Source of the DNA: a virus
Direction: 5' to 3' (one strand)
Virus record (IMG/VR): IMGVR_UViG_3300012920_000048
Location: 1-55,608 of that record
Length of the DNA stretch: 55,608 nt
Of the stretch, positions 17,926 to 28,395 are shown one piece after another (positions within the stretch are counted from its first letter, which is position 1; every line of letters begins with the position of its first letter). Made by a program: the position numbers and the translations under genes. A model generated the notes under the pieces. The model worked only from the letters and a program-made list of their open reading frames with translations, was not told the DNA's origin and did no database searches.

Positions 17926-20900
17926 ATGGCACTAAATTTAAATACATCACCCTATTACGACGACTTTAGCGACGATAAAAGATTTCATCGCATCTTGTTT
18001 AAACCTGGTGTTCCAGTACAAGCTAGAGAGCTAACACAATTACAAACTATATTACAGGACCAAATGGAAAAAGGATTTGGTTTTGTTCTCCAAGAAGGAG
18101 CAGTAATTACAGGTTGCGCAGAATCACAAAGAACTATAGACTGGGTTAAAGTCAATGATACTGACGCATCTGCTACAACAATTAATAACACAGACTTAAC
18201 TAAGTATCTTAATAAGGTTGTTTTAGGTAGTGTTACAGGTTTAAAAGCAAAAATTACAAGTGTTGAAACAGGTTCTGTAGGTGAAGCACCTAATCTAAAA
18301 ACATTGTATGTAAAATATTTAAGTGAGACAGAAACACATACCTCATTTGAACCGTCAGAAACTTTAACAGTTATTACACTAAACGAAGAAACACAAGAAG
18401 CAAATGATGCAGGAACAAACCTAAACGGTGCTACTTTTGTTGTAAATAGTTTAGAAGACAATACAACACAAGCAGGCGGACCTGTAGGTACTACAACAGA
18501 TATTACATTAGAACCTGGTATTATACATGCCAGAGGTTCTTTTATAAAAACAGATAAAATTACAGCAAGGGTAGATAGATATAATACTAGGTTAGCAAAA
18601 CATGTAGGTTTTGTTATAACCGAAGCAGTAACACAAGCAGCTACAGATACAACACTATTAGATCCTGCACAAGGATCATTTAACTATAATGCTCCTGGAG
18701 CAGATAGACTTAAATATACAGTAGAGTTAAAATCTTTAGATGCTTCAGCAACTAAACCAGAAAATTTTTATTCATACGCACATTTTATTAATGGCGAAAT
18801 TCAAAGAGTACACCTCAAAGATAATCCTTTAGCAGGGTTGGGTGATATTCTAGCAAACAGAACATACGACGAGTCAGGCAATTATCTTGTTAGAGGTAAT
18901 TCAGTTACATTGAGAGAACATTTAAATGAAAATGACAACGGCGGTTTGTTTACATCAGGCAACAATGGCTCAAGAGCAGCTCTTGTAGTATCAGTTGATC
19001 CAGGTGTTTCTTATGTAGGTGGATTCAAAAGAGAGTTATTAAGTTCTAAAAGAATACCTATAATGAAACCAGGACACTTTATTACAAAAGAGTCTCAACC
19101 TATATCTACATCATATGGTAACTACATAGAAATAGAAGATGTTTCAGGTATCTGGGATGTCGACGGTGGCGCAGAAATTAAAATATATAACGCAGTACAA
19201 AACCAAAATGCCAGCCCACAAGGTAGTGAAATAGGTAAAGCAAAAGTTAGGCAATTAGTTTATTCTAGTGGCACAGCACCAACAGCAGTATATAGACTTT
19301 ATGTTTATGATGTTGAAATGATTAATGGTGAATTTAAAGATGCAAGAGGTATTAGATACTCTGCTACTAATGGAGGTATTGCAGATTTAGTTCTTAATAC
19401 ACCTAACGCAGCAGGCACAGCCAATCAACAACCAGGTATAAAAGAAAGTAAGGTAAATAAATTAGTTTACAGACTACCTTACAAACACATCAAAACACTA
19501 AAAGCAGAAACAGGTAGTACATATGATTACACATTCCAATATCAAAAGGAATTTGATGTAACACTAGATAGCACTAATGGTTCTGCTACACTTACGGTTT
19601 CAGGTTCTGAGACATTCCCTTATTCGGGTGTATTAACTGAAACACAAAAACAAGATTTTATTTGTATTGCCACAGCAGCGTTCAACCAAACTAGCGGACC
19701 TTCAGGCGGTACAATAGCAGCAGGAGAATATATAGATTTATCCTCAGGCTCTTCAACAGCAACAGTTACAGTAAACAGTGCTACATCTATTACAATAGAT
19801 ACAGGCGGTGCAATAACAAGTGGCTCTGGAAACATTAAAGTTTATGTTCCTGTACAAGTAGCAGACGGCACACCTGTTGCAAAAGCATTGCTACAAGACA
19901 GATATGTAAAAATAGATACAGGTACAAACTCTGCAGGAACAACTGGAGAATATAATATAGGTGTTTCAGATCTATATAAAGTACAGCAAATTACAGCAGG
20001 CACAAATTCAGATTATACTACTGGCCAAGTAGATGTAACAGCTCAATTTAGAGTAGTAGATGGACAATCTGATAACTACATAGGACATGCTAAAATTGTT
20101 AAAAAGAATAACAGTACTTTAGATTTAGCAACTAATAGATATATTGTTGTTAAATATTCATTCTTTGAACATACAGTATCAGGACCTTCATTTGCTTGTG
20201 TAGATAGTTATCCAGTAGATGATACATCAAGTCCAGCAGCGAATACAATTAGAACTGAAGATATTCCTGTTTTCCAATCTCAAAAATATGGAACATTTAG
20301 TTTAAGAGACGCAGTTGACTTCCGTCCTGTAATTACAGCAACTGCTACAAACACAAGTACATTAGGTAGCGCAACAGTCAATCCTGGTAATGAAAGAAAT
20401 ATTAGTAGACCAGGTTCTGGTTTAACAAACCCTAAACCAACAAAAACTTTTGCTACAGACTTGCAATATTATCAAGGTAAAAAATTAAGAGTAGTATTAG
20501 ACTTTGATGGCGAATATAGAATTATAGAAGGCACATACGGAGACGATCCTAAACTACCGGCTGAACCAGCAAGAACAATGACATTGGCTGAGGTAGATCT
20601 TAAACCTTATCCTTCACTTTCACCACAACTAGGTAGGCAAAAAGCCAAACCTGAATACACTAATGTTATTAAAAATGTATCTCAGAGAAGATACACAATG
20701 AAGAACATTGGTGCATTAGAACAAAGAATTAAAAACTTAGAATATTATTCTTCTCTTAACTTATTAGAGAATTATGCTAAAGACATGACTATTGTTACCG
20801 AAGGCGGTACAGATAGATTTAAGAATGGTATTCTAGTAGATCCGTTTACAGGACATAATGTTGGATCTGTATTAGATCCTCATTACAGAATTTCTATAGA

Positions 20901-23900
20901 CCCTGAGAAAAAACATGCTAGACCATTCTTTGCAATGGAAAACATAGATAACAGAATATTCTCGGGTATTAATACTAATGCCACAGTAGCAGGAACAGAG
21001 CTAAAATTAACAGGCAATACAATATCATTACCATACAATAGAATGGTATTAACACAACAACAGCAAGCTTCTCAAACTGAGAACTTGACAAAAGAATTGT
21101 TATTCCAATATGCAGGGGAGATGACACTATCACCAGATGTCGATAACTTCGTAGACACAGCAATACAACCTGCAGTCAATGTAAACTTTGACGGAAACTA
21201 TGACGCGTGGGAGAACATGGCAGAGGCTTGGGGAACACAATGGGGTTCATGGGAAGACTCAGGCGCTGCCAATGTTACATCAGTTACTGAAACAGCACAG
21301 TTTATTAATACTGGCGGAGGCTCAGGAGCTGGTGCGTCATTTACTACTACAACAACACAACAAACACAAGTAAGACAAGGTATAGGTCTAAATGTACAAG
21401 CATCAACAGAGACTCAATCATTAGGCGAGAAGGTTGTAGATGTAGCATTTGCTCCATTTATGAGAAGTCGAATGATTACAGCGACATGTACTAGACTAAG
21501 ACCTGAAACAAGAGTATATCCGTTCTTTGATGGAGAGGATGTATCAGATAATTGTACGATGGCAGACGGCAGTACAACTACATTAACAACAGATGCAGAC
21601 GGAAAAATAACAGTACTCTTTACAATACCTCAAGGAAGATTTAAAACAGGATCTAGGATATTTAAATTAACAAATAGCTCTACAAATTCTGAGAAAAATA
21701 TTACGACAACATGTAATGCAGTTTACGAGTCATCTGGTTTTATACAACAAAAACAAGATACAATCGTAGGAATGAAAACTGCTAATGTTAGCTCAACAGA
21801 ATTTTCAGATTCAAGAACATTAACAGATGTAAGCACAAGTTTTAGTGTTGGAGCAGGTACACCTTTACCTCCTCCCCCACCACCTGTTATTGTTAATAAC
21901 CCGGTACCGGTTCCAGTACCCACAACAGTTTTTGTACCACAACCTGTACCACAACCACCGGTGATTGTAATTTCACCTGTACCGGCACCACCTATACCGC
22001 CGGTACCGGTACCACCTCCACCGGTAGTACCACCGGTTACAACGCAACCGCCGACACCGGTTCCGGCACCGCCTAATCCGGCGCCACCACCTCCGGTACC
22101 ACCGCCCCCACCACCGAGTCCGGAGCCAACACCTGCGCCAACACCTGCGCCGACGGAACCGCCGGTTGTTACACAAGATTTGGAAACAGTTAGAGCAAAT
22201 GTTAGAAGGTGGATACGACAAGGCCGTTTCAGAATGGGCGATCCTTTAGCACAAACATTTGTTGTGCCTAATATACCAGGCGGTGTGTTTATTACTGATG
22301 TAGAAATATACTTTAAGAACAAACCATCATCAGGTAATAACGGTGTTACAATGCAAATTAGAGAAGTTATTAATGGTGTGCCAGGAGCTCGTATACTTCC
22401 TAATGGAACAAAAAGATTAGAAAGAGCAGATATTAATACTTCACAAGAAAGTGAAGGTGTAACAACATTTGTAGGAACGACATTTACATTTGACGATCCT
22501 GTTTATTTACAACCAGATCAAGAATATTGTTTTGTTCCTAAACCAGAAAATGACGAAGCAGGATATGATATTTGGATTTCTGAATTAGGAGAAAACCAAG
22601 TAGGTACAACAGAAAGAATTTCTAAACAACCACATGGTGGTATGATGTTTACTTCAGCTAATGATAGAACATGGAGCGCTCATCAGGCAAAAGACATCAT
22701 GTTTAACATACATAGAGCAACATTTAAAACAGGAAAAGTAAGTGGTAAAGTAACTAATAAAGACTTTGACTATGTAAACTTTAGTGAGTATAGCACAGGT
22801 TCAGCAATTAACTGGGACGCTGGTACTCACCTAGTAGGATTTACACCTACAATTACATCAGGAGGATCAGGATATTCTAGTGCTCCTACAGTTACAGTTG
22901 ATAACAGTAATACAAATGGAACAGGCTTGACAATGACAGCAACAATATCTGGAGGAGCAGTAACAGCTCTAACAGTTACAAGTCCTGGATCAGGGTACAC
23001 AAGTGCACCTACTATTACAATAGGAGCAGGAACAACGACAGCAACGGCAACACTTACATTACAACAAGGTAAAGTAGTTAATTACGATTCATTAAATGAA
23101 CAAGTAACATTAGACAGAACAGCAGATACATTACCATTTACAGTAGGACAAAGAATAGGTAATACACAAGGAAGTGCTTTAATAGGTTCATTTACAGATA
23201 AAATTATTAATGAAGTTGCACTAAACGCAGGCCTACTATTGCCTCATGTATTAACTACTGCAACAGCTTGTATTTCAATTAATGAAACAGGCGCATCGGA
23301 TGCTGTTTCTAAAACAGGTATTACAGAAGCATATACAGAATTAGACTTCAATACTACAACAGCATTAGAAAAAGAACATACTATTTACAGTAGATCTAAT
23401 GAAATGTCTACTTACAATAGTGATAAAACATCGTTGTTGGAAATAGAACTAGGATCTGATTTAGAAAACACCAGTCCTATATTATCACTAGAACAATTAG
23501 ATACTCTAGGAATAGTTAATAGAATTAATAATGATGCCACAGATGAAGACACAAGATTCAAAGGTAACGCAGAATCTAGATATATTACAAGAAGAGTAAT
23601 ATTAGAAGATGGCCAAGATGCTGAAGATATTTGTGTATACTTAGACGCAGCAGTTCCTAATGAAGGCAGCTTAAAAGTATATGCTAAATTACAAAACGCA
23701 GCAGATGAAGGAAACTTCCAGGAAGATTTAAGTTGGATAGAATTATCATCACAAACACCTCCATTTGAATCTACTGAAGATTTTGCAGAATACAAATATG
23801 GATTACCTCTTAAAGGCTCGAACGCAGCAGGACTAGACGGAGGTACACCTTCAGTCTTTGAATACGATGTAAAATGTGTTCAAAGTATTGCAGTGGGTGC

Positions 23901-24216
23901 AGGAGGAAGTGGTTATAGTGTATCACCTACAGTTACAATAACTGGCGGTGGTGGTTATGGCGCACAAGCAGAAGCAACAGTTTCAGGCGGTGCCATTACA
24001 GCAATTACGGTTACAAATCCTGGCCGTGAATATACAAGTGCACCAACAGTTACAATTACAGACTCTAGTGGATCAAGTGCTACGGCAACTGCTACAGTAG
24101 GTACAGTAACACATACAGGATTTAAAACATTCGCTATTAAGGTAGTGCCTTTAAGTACGACAACATCTAAGTGTCCTAAGTTTAAAGACTTAAGAGCTAT
24201 AGCATTGCAGGCATAA
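17926..24216 (+). CDS. Giant DUF4815-type baseplate/fibre protein
   Basis: The 2096-residue protein starts [20 protein letters not shown], then [19 protein letters not shown], the signature of DUF4815 proteins of marine T4-like phages. Residues ~1-900 are the DUF4815-like body, ~900-1300 are mixed, ~1314-1415 are nearly pure Pro/Val/Thr/Ala, and ~1420-1600 contain a beta-sandwich-like region ([21 protein letters not shown]). Two Gly-rich beta modules follow at ~1640-1710 and ~1985-2060. Location after gp8 is where T4 has gp9/gp10, so it may be the peripheral wedge or fibre-attachment protein. The Pro segment is far more GC-rich than its surroundings. Confidence 0.75.
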   Translation: MALNLNTSPYYDDFSDDKRFHRILFKPGVPVQARELTQLQTILQDQMEKGFGFVLQEGAVITGCAESQRTIDWVKVNDTDASATTINNTDLTKYLNKVVLGSVTGLKAKITSVETGSVGEAPNLKTLYVKYLSETETHTSFEPSETLTVITLNEETQEANDAGTNLNGATFVVNSLEDNTTQAGGPVGTTTDITLEPGIIHARGSFIKTDKITARVDRYNTRLAKHVGFVITEAVTQAATDTTLLDPAQGSFNYNAPGADRLKYTVELKSLDASATKPENFYSYAHFINGEIQRVHLKDNPLAGLGDILANRTYDESGNYLVRGNSVTLREHLNENDNGGLFTSGNNGSRAALVVSVDPGVSYVGGFKRELLSSKRIPIMKPGHFITKESQPISTSYGNYIEIEDVSGIWDVDGGAEIKIYNAVQNQNASPQGSEIGKAKVRQLVYSSGTAPTAVYRLYVYDVEMINGEFKDARGIRYSATNGGIADLVLNTPNAAGTANQQPGIKESKVNKLVYRLPYKHIKTLKAETGSTYDYTFQYQKEFDVTLDSTNGSATLTVSGSETFPYSGVLTETQKQDFICIATAAFNQTSGPSGGTIAAGEYIDLSSGSSTATVTVNSATSITIDTGGAITSGSGNIKVYVPVQVADGTPVAKALLQDRYVKIDTGTNSAGTTGEYNIGVSDLYKVQQITAGTNSDYTTGQVDVTAQFRVVDGQSDNYIGHAKIVKKNNSTLDLATNRYIVVKYSFFEHTVSGPSFACVDSYPVDDTSSPAANTIRTEDIPVFQSQKYGTFSLRDAVDFRPVITATATNTSTLGSATVNPGNERNISRPGSGLTNPKPTKTFATDLQYYQGKKLRVVLDFDGEYRIIEGTYGDDPKLPAEPARTMTLAEVDLKPYPSLSPQLGRQKAKPEYTNVIKNVSQRRYTMKNIGALEQRIKNLEYYSSLNLLENYAKDMTIVTEGGTDRFKNGILVDPFTGHNVGSVLDPHYRISIDPEKKHARPFFAMENIDNRIFSGINTNATVAGTELKLTGNTISLPYNRMVLTQQQQASQTENLTKELLFQYAGEMTLSPDVDNFVDTAIQPAVNVNFDGNYDAWENMAEAWGTQWGSWEDSGAANVTSVTETAQFINTGGGSGAGASFTTTTTQQTQVRQGIGLNVQASTETQSLGEKVVDVAFAPFMRSRMITATCTRLRPETRVYPFFDGEDVSDNCTMADGSTTTLTTDADGKITVLFTIPQGRFKTGSRIFKLTNSSTNSEKNITTTCNAVYESSGFIQQKQDTIVGMKTANVSSTEFSDSRTLTDVSTSFSVGAGTPLPPPPPPVIVNNPVPVPVPTTVFVPQPVPQPPVIVISPVPAPPIPPVPVPPPPVVPPVTTQPPTPVPAPPNPAPPPPVPPPPPPSPEPTPAPTPAPTEPPVVTQDLETVRANVRRWIRQGRFRMGDPLAQTFVVPNIPGGVFITDVEIYFKNKPSSGNNGVTMQIREVINGVPGARILPNGTKRLERADINTSQESEGVTTFVGTTFTFDDPVYLQPDQEYCFVPKPENDEAGYDIWISELGENQVGTTERISKQPHGGMMFTSANDRTWSAHQAKDIMFNIHRATFKTGKVSGKVTNKDFDYVNFSEYSTGSAINWDAGTHLVGFTPTITSGGSGYSSAPTVTVDNSNTNGTGLTMTATISGGAVTALTVTSPGSGYTSAPTITIGAGTTTATATLTLQQGKVVNYDSLNEQVTLDRTADTLPFTVGQRIGNTQGSALIGSFTDKIINEVALNAGLLLPHVLTTATACISINETGASDAVSKTGITEAYTELDFNTTTALEKEHTIYSRSNEMSTYNSDKTSLLEIELGSDLENTSPILSLEQLDTLGIVNRINNDATDEDTRFKGNAESRYITRRVILEDGQDAEDICVYLDAAVPNEGSLKVYAKLQNAADEGNFQEDLSWIELSSQTPPFESTEDFAEYKYGLPLKGSNAAGLDGGTPSVFEYDVKCVQSIAVGAGGSGYSVSPTVTITGGGGYGAQAEATVSGGAITAITVTNPGREYTSAPTVTITDSSGSSATATATVGTVTHTGFKTFAIKVVPLSTTTSKCPKFKDLRAIALQA
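21868..22170 (+). repeat. Pro-rich low-complexity linker, locally GC-rich
   Basis: About 100 codons encode runs such as [11 protein letters not shown] and [13 protein letters not shown], with many CCG and CCA codons and repeated ccggtaccggt-like blocks. The rest of the gene is AT-rich. An extended, stiff linker between two folded halves is the likely role. Confidence 0.85.
22846..23064 (+). repeat. Gly-rich beta modules in the DUF4815-type protein (first pair)
   Basis: [20 protein letters not shown] and [19 protein letters not shown] are two copies of the module seen in gp7-like, gp8 and gp18 proteins. Confidence 0.85.
23881..24114 (+). repeat. Gly-rich beta modules in the DUF4815-type protein (second pair)
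   Basis: [21 protein letters not shown] and [21 protein letters not shown], separated by [15 protein letters not shown]. Same family as the first pair. Confidence 0.85.
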
Positions 24217-24217
24217 G

Positions 24218-24448
24218 ATGAATAAGTTACCAACAGGCATTATAAATATTGAGGGAGAAAAAGATCTTGTAAGAGATCGTAACTCAAAAGCTTTATTAAA
24301 TACTAATTTAGAAAGTCTTAAGGCATATAAAATTAAAAGAAATGCAAATCTTAAGATAGTAGAGTATGAAAATGATATAAATACTTTAAAGACTGAATTA
24401 GTTGAAATAAAGAAAACTTTAGAACTTTTAGTCAACAAAATTACATAG
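24218..24448 (+). CDS. Small coiled-coil protein
   Basis: The 76 residues start MNKLPTGIINIEGEKDLVRD. The second half is a heptad-rich helix (IVEYENDINTLKTELVEIKK). I do not recognise a function. It begins 2 nt after the DUF4815-type gene and 8 nt before a fibre-like gene, so it may be a chaperone or adaptor for fibre assembly. A similar coiled-coil gene lies within the other fibre cluster at 38308. Confidence 0.7.
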   Translation: MNKLPTGIINIEGEKDLVRDRNSKALLNTNLESLKAYKIKRNANLKIVEYENDINTLKTELVEIKKTLELLVNKIT

Positions 24449-24456
24449 GAAGAAAC

Positions 24457-24987
24457 ATGGCAACTTTAACATTAAGATCAGCAAAAGGTAGTCCTCTTAC
24501 TAACAATGAGGTTGACGCTAACTTTACCAATCTTAATACTGACAAATACGAATCAGGATCTAATGTATCTTTAGGTACAATTTCTGGTACGACTGTTAAT
24601 GTTACTTCTGTAACTACAACAGCAGGTTTAACAGTAGGAGGTTCTTCTACATTAAGCACATCTGCTACAGTATCAGCAGCAGGTTCAGACCAGTCAGGTG
24701 CTACAGCACTAACTAATTCGTATAATATTGTTACAACTGCTACAGCTAACCAGGGTGTAAAACTTCCTGATTGTGCAGCAGGTTTGGAAGCTTTTCTTTT
24801 GAATGACACGGCAGTTAATCTTAAAGTTTACCCAGCATCAGGCGAATCTGTTGATAGTGGATCAGCCAATGTTGCAGTAGATTTAGCGCCAGGACATTCA
24901 TTGAAATTGGTAGGAGTAAGCGCAACAAAATGGAACAGGCTAAGTCCTGTAATCATTTACAACTCATCGGGAACAAGAGTAAATTAA
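24457..24987 (+). CDS. Small fibre/virion protein with IYNSSGT C-terminus
   Basis: The 176 residues begin MATLTLRSAKGSPLTNNEVDANFTNLNTDKY, a common N-terminus of marine phage fibre proteins. The body is Thr/Ser/Val-rich beta, and the C-terminal half may be a small folded tip (GVKLPDCAAGLEAFLLNDTAVNLKVYP). It ends IIYNSSGTRVN, nearly the same ending as the 399-residue fibre protein at 39208-40407. A GGAAG site precedes the ATG. Likely structural, exact place unknown. Confidence 0.75.
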   Translation: MATLTLRSAKGSPLTNNEVDANFTNLNTDKYESGSNVSLGTISGTTVNVTSVTTTAGLTVGGSSTLSTSATVSAAGSDQSGATALTNSYNIVTTATANQGVKLPDCAAGLEAFLLNDTAVNLKVYPASGESVDSGSANVAVDLAPGHSLKLVGVSATKWNRLSPVIIYNSSGTRVN

Positions 24988-25002
24988 TAGGAAACGATAG
25001 GA

Positions 25003-26283
25003 ATGAGACCTCTAAGAATTAAAGCATCAGCATATCCAGTAAGTTCAGGTAACTTACAGGGTTTGCAAGAAATGACAGATTCAGAAATAGAACAGTATTA
25101 CAGTGCTATTTTAACATTAGATTTCGCAGATAATACAGATGGTTCTGGTACTGCGGAAATTAATATCAATGGAGGAACAGGAACTTCTATCGGAACAGCA
25201 ACCGATACAAAAAGAGATGACGCAGTAGGAACACACCCAACAGACGGTGCAAGTTCTACGGTTACTACTTATACAGCTAAACAAATAGAAACAGCAGCGT
25301 CAGAAAGTATTACTAACAGACCTTTAGGATATGTATCCTCAGGTACAGTTGGAATGCACGAGTTCGACGATACAGAATTAGACACAGACATTTTAGATAA
25401 AGTCGTAGATGATTTTGTTGCACAAGGCGATTATACTGTAGGACAATATAAACTATCTACAAGCTCACCTTCAGGTGGTACTTGGACTTCTCGTTACACA
25501 TTGGTAAACACAGAAGTAGATGGTACAAGCACAAGTTATTACATTTGGCAAAAGACAGCAGCTACAACATCAGCAGTAGCTAATTACAAACCACTTAAAG
25601 TAACAGGTGGTGGAGCTGGTGTTCAAGAAATGACTGTTGCTGAAATGGAACAAATTGTTCCTAATTTAAGAAACTACATGATTTCTAGTGGTAAAGGGAA
25701 ATATGTATTACAAGCAGCAGCTCCAGGTTCAGGTACTTGGGTTGATCAAGGTTCATTTATTGATACAAAGAAAGAAGTAGCAGCACAAAACTATACAGGT
25801 TCTTATGAAGGAACATACACAGGGTCTTATACAGGTGGTTATACAGGTGCCAAAAACTACGCAGGCACATATACAGGTGCCAAATCTTATTCAGGAAGTT
25901 ATGTAGGAACCTCAGGTTATGCAGGCACATACACAGGAACCTCAGGTTATTCCGGTACATATTCAGGTGACTACACAGGAAACTATGCTGCCAACTATTC
26001 AGGTTATGCAGGTACATCTTACGCAGGCACATACGCTGGCTCATATACAGGGTACTATACAGGTGCCAAAAACTATACAGGTTATTACACAGGTGCTAAA
26101 ACATATGGCGGAACTTATGTAGGCACATCAAACTATGCAGGCACATACACAGGAACATCTGCTTATTCCGGTTCATATTCAGGTAACTACACAGGTTATT
26201 ACTCAGGCACATATTCAGGCGATACAATTCAAAGTTCAAATGAAACAGTCAGTACGGTAAAACTGTGGCTTAGAACTGCTTAA
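25003..26283 (+). CDS. Tail-fibre-like protein with Tyr-Gly repeats
   Basis: The 426-residue protein starts MRPLRIKASAYPVSSGNLQG and has two segments with the phrase QEMTxxE(I/M)EQ (near residues 22 and 206), suggesting a duplicated domain. Each is followed by SGTW(T/V)-type beta sequence. From residue ~262 to ~407 it is almost wholly Y-x-G-x units. The last ~20 residues (SSNETVSTVKLWLRTA) may form a terminal knob or anchor. This is most likely a fibre or adhesin. The DNA repeats would favour copy-number change. Confidence 0.7.
   Translation: MRPLRIKASAYPVSSGNLQGLQEMTDSEIEQYYSAILTLDFADNTDGSGTAEININGGTGTSIGTATDTKRDDAVGTHPTDGASSTVTTYTAKQIETAASESITNRPLGYVSSGTVGMHEFDDTELDTDILDKVVDDFVAQGDYTVGQYKLSTSSPSGGTWTSRYTLVNTEVDGTSTSYYIWQKTAATTSAVANYKPLKVTGGGAGVQEMTVAEMEQIVPNLRNYMISSGKGKYVLQAAAPGSGTWVDQGSFIDTKKEVAAQNYTGSYEGTYTGSYTGGYTGAKNYAGTYTGAKSYSGSYVGTSGYAGTYTGTSGYSGTYSGDYTGNYAANYSGYAGTSYAGTYAGSYTGYYTGAKNYTGYYTGAKTYGGTYVGTSNYAGTYTGTSAYSGSYSGNYTGYYSGTYSGDTIQSSNETVSTVKLWLRTA
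25788..26223 (+). repeat. Tyr-x-Gly-x tandem repeat, with a ~216-bp higher-order duplication
   Basis: About 145 codons encode a 4-residue pattern such as YTGSYEGTYTGSYTGGYTG. A longer block, YTGAKNYAGTYTGAKSYSGS and following, recurs ~72 residues later as YTGAKNYTGYYTGAKTYGGT and following. The unit of DNA is 12 nt and the higher-order unit is ~216 nt. No reading frame break occurs. Confidence 0.9.
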
Positions 26284-26290
26284 TTAGCAG

Positions 26291-26298
26291 TATAAATA
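26291..26298 (+). promoter_or_regulatory. Late promoter TATAAATA
   Basis: TATAAATA is followed 5 nt later by an expected +1 near 26304 and then TATGGAGATATTATG, a normal Shine-Dalgarno sequence for the gene at 26320. Confidence 0.75.
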
Positions 26299-26319
26299 AA
26301 CTTACATTATGGAGATATT

Positions 26320-26904
26320 ATGGCAAACGAAAATGTCGTTCTTGAGATTGATCCTAGTAATATAACAACAGTCCAAGACGAACCCAAGAAAAGAAATTTT
26401 GTTTACAAAGATCCTTATTGGTCTAATAAGGATGCCAAACATATGATCGTAACTCTTGAATACGAAGATGGTAGAAAGTCTACAGCATCTATTCAAGACA
26501 AAGACGGCACAAATCCAGATTACAAAGCAATACTAGAAGAGTTTGGTGAAGAAGTATTAGATAATAACACAGCAGAAGGTGTTAGACGTCGTGATGAACA
26601 AGTTAAGAAAAGACTACAAAGAAAAGAAACAGAAGCAGTTAGGGCTAGACAAGAAGCATTGTTTGGTGCTAAGTTACAAGCATTTGAAATAGATAAAATT
26701 AAACATTCATCTAATGTAGAATTGAAAAGACTTATTCGTAAGGCAAAAACACCTTTGGAAGTTACATCTTATACAACAATTTTATTATTAGATGACTTTA
26801 TGAATAACAAAACTGTAACAGACTTGTGGGACGAAACTCCAAATCTAATACAGAAATTGAAAGAAGTTGCGGAAGTAGTTTTTGATGAAAGAGATAAATC
26901 CTAA
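26320..26904 (+). CDS. Unknown charged protein
   Basis: The 194 residues (MANENVVLEIDPSNITTVQDE) include a beta-like region (YKDPYWSNKDAKHMIVTLEYEDG) and a long basic/acidic helix (RRRDEQVKKRLQRKETEAVRARQEALFGAKLQ). I do not recognise the family. It carries its own late promoter, so it is likely a virion or assembly protein. It overlaps the glycosyltransferase start by 20 nt. Confidence 0.75.
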   Translation: MANENVVLEIDPSNITTVQDEPKKRNFVYKDPYWSNKDAKHMIVTLEYEDGRKSTASIQDKDGTNPDYKAILEEFGEEVLDNNTAEGVRRRDEQVKKRLQRKETEAVRARQEALFGAKLQAFEIDKIKHSSNVELKRLIRKAKTPLEVTSYTTILLLDDFMNNKTVTDLWDETPNLIQKLKEVAEVVFDERDKS

Positions 26905-27637
26905 AGATTTTCCTGAGAACGGATTTGTAATTGTAGCATCGTTAAAGGAAAGATTTTATAAAGCAGCAATAGAATGTGCAGAGTCAGTTAAATTATTTTG
27001 GCCTGAAGCACATATTACAGTATTCGTAGATCATGAAGAATGGATCAAACCATCTGATTACAATGTAGCAGATTATATTGTACATTGGGAAGTACCTAAA
27101 CATATTAGAGCTAAACTATGGGCATTAGGTAACACACCTTATAAAGGTATTACATGTTACTTAGATGCAGACATGTATTGTCAACATGAAGATGTAGAAT
27201 TTATATTTGATCAACTGCCTGATGATTTAGATTTATTGTTTACAAAAATTAGACCTTACAATGCTAAGGTAACTAAACTTACAAACACAGAAGAAATGAC
27301 AGCACATTGTGGCATGTTCTTATATAGAAACAATCCTCATACAATTAAACTTATGGAAGATTGGTATGGAGAATATGTTAAACAAAATCTTAGAGATCCT
27401 AAAGGTGGTTGGGTACATGAATTGGGAGGCGACTATCCTAGTGATGTAAGAAAGTGGGATACTTTTACAATGTGGCGACTACTTACATACGGAGATGGAG
27501 ATGTAAAGTGGAGAGACGATTTACATATTAGATGGAATTTTATTAATGGACATTTAGATAGTGAACTTGAAGGTGAAGAAATAGTTTTTTGGCATTACAC
27601 TATCCCACAACACGAAATACACTTGAAGAGAAAATAA
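26885..27637 (+). CDS. Glycosyltransferase-like protein (GT-A fold)
   Basis: The start MKEINPKDFPENGFVIVASLKERF at ATG 26885 is preferred over the in-frame TTG one codon earlier. The 250 residues show a Rossmann-like beginning (GFVIVASLKERFYKAAIECA), then CYLDADMYCQ with a DxD motif that binds the metal and nucleotide sugar in GT-A enzymes, and later AHCGMFLYRNN. Its acceptor is unknown. It overlaps the gene before it, and its stop overlaps the next ATG (TAATG), so the oxygenase is translationally coupled. It is only distantly similar to the minus-strand glycosyltransferases. Confidence 0.75.
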   Translation: MKEINPKDFPENGFVIVASLKERFYKAAIECAESVKLFWPEAHITVFVDHEEWIKPSDYNVADYIVHWEVPKHIRAKLWALGNTPYKGITCYLDADMYCQHEDVEFIFDQLPDDLDLLFTKIRPYNAKVTKLTNTEEMTAHCGMFLYRNNPHTIKLMEDWYGEYVKQNLRDPKGGWVHELGGDYPSDVRKWDTFTMWRLLTYGDGDVKWRDDLHIRWNFINGHLDSELEGEEIVFWHYTIPQHEIHLKRK

Positions 27638-28284
27638 TGAAATGGATTAATATGTCAGATGAGATACTAGATATGTTGAATCCATATACCGATTGGTTTT
27701 TCAAACAAGATACAACTTGGTTAGACGAAAAATCTAAAGAACACGAAAAGAATACAAGTACATTAGAACATGCCTGTTCAGATGATTATCTAAAAGAGAT
27801 AGTAGAAAAAGATGGTAGGCATGAAGGATATCCTGAGATATCATACAGTTTTGATCTTGCCTCAAGAACTATACCAGGTGAGTTTCAAGAGAAATACAAT
27901 GAGCTAACTGATGAGCTCCTGGCATTCTTAGGTGCCAGGAACCAAGCTGTTCATGTATATTATCCTAAGAATGGATTCATGGGTTGGCACAATAACTGGA
28001 ATGCACATGGATACAATATATTATTATCATATACGAAACATGGGGGCGGGTTCTTTAAGTATAGAGATCCTGTCACCCATGAAGTAGTAGAGATGTTAGA
28101 TCCAGGTGGTTGGTCTGCGAAAGTAGGTTATTATGGCAGGGGCAGAGAACCCGATAAAGTCTACTATCATTGTGCTGGAACACACGAACCGAGACTCACA
28201 TTAGGGTTCGTAGTACCCAATTTGGACATTTGGCGGTCCATGATTGAGGATATTTCTGGAGAAGATGCCTCACATTTCTCCTAA
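27637..28284 (+). CDS. 2OG-Fe(II) oxygenase-like protein
   Basis: Start ATG at 27637 (MKWINMSDEILDML) overlaps the previous stop and is preferred to the upstream in-frame start. The core GFMGWHNNWNAHGYNILLSY, then GGGFFKYRDP and CAGTHEPRLTLGFVV, matches the phage 2OG oxygenase family: H118 and H183 would bind iron and R186 would bind 2-oxoglutarate. The usual acidic residue of HxD is Asn (H118-N-N120), as I recall for other phage members of this group. Substrate is unknown; coupling to a glycosyltransferase suggests glycan or structural protein modification. Confidence 0.8.
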   Translation: MKWINMSDEILDMLNPYTDWFFKQDTTWLDEKSKEHEKNTSTLEHACSDDYLKEIVEKDGRHEGYPEISYSFDLASRTIPGEFQEKYNELTDELLAFLGARNQAVHVYYPKNGFMGWHNNWNAHGYNILLSYTKHGGGFFKYRDPVTHEVVEMLDPGGWSAKVGYYGRGREPDKVYYHCAGTHEPRLTLGFVVPNLDIWRSMIEDISGEDASHFS

Positions 28285-28333
28285 GTTACTGATATAACTA
28301 CAAAAAAGATTTCAAAAGATTACCCTAAAAAGG

Positions 28334-28362
28334 TTGACTTCTGGTTCCTCAGAGTGCATAAT
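28334..28362 (+). promoter_or_regulatory. Sigma70-type promoter TTGACT-17-CATAAT
   Basis: A -35 box TTGACT (28334-28339) and -10 box CATAAT (28357-28362) are separated by 17 nt, near consensus. It lies in the 111-nt gap before the unknown gene at 28396, which carries GTGAGGAC as its ribosome site. This fits early expression of the ligase operon by unmodified host RNA polymerase. Confidence 0.7.
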
Positions 28363-28395
28363 GTATGTATATTAAATAAAAAGTGAGGACTTTAA

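Noticed and set aside
21723-22322. Minus-strand Gly-rich open frame of 199 codons
   Set aside because: It is antisense to the Pro-rich linker of the DUF4815-type gene; Gly-rich content follows directly from CCN codons on the other strand.
25788-26223. CRISPR-like or tandem DNA array
   Set aside because: The periodicity is 12 nt and fully in frame with the Tyr-Gly protein repeat; there are no constant repeats with unique spacers.
27589-27636. Upstream start for the 2OG oxygenase
   Set aside because: It would place 16 residues inside the glycosyltransferase end without a ribosome site; the TAATG-coupled ATG at 27637 fits the operon pattern better.
28285-28395. Possible tRNA or small RNA in the gap before the ligase operon
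   Set aside because: No cloverleaf or stable stem could be drawn; the gap is explained by a sigma70-type promoter and leader.
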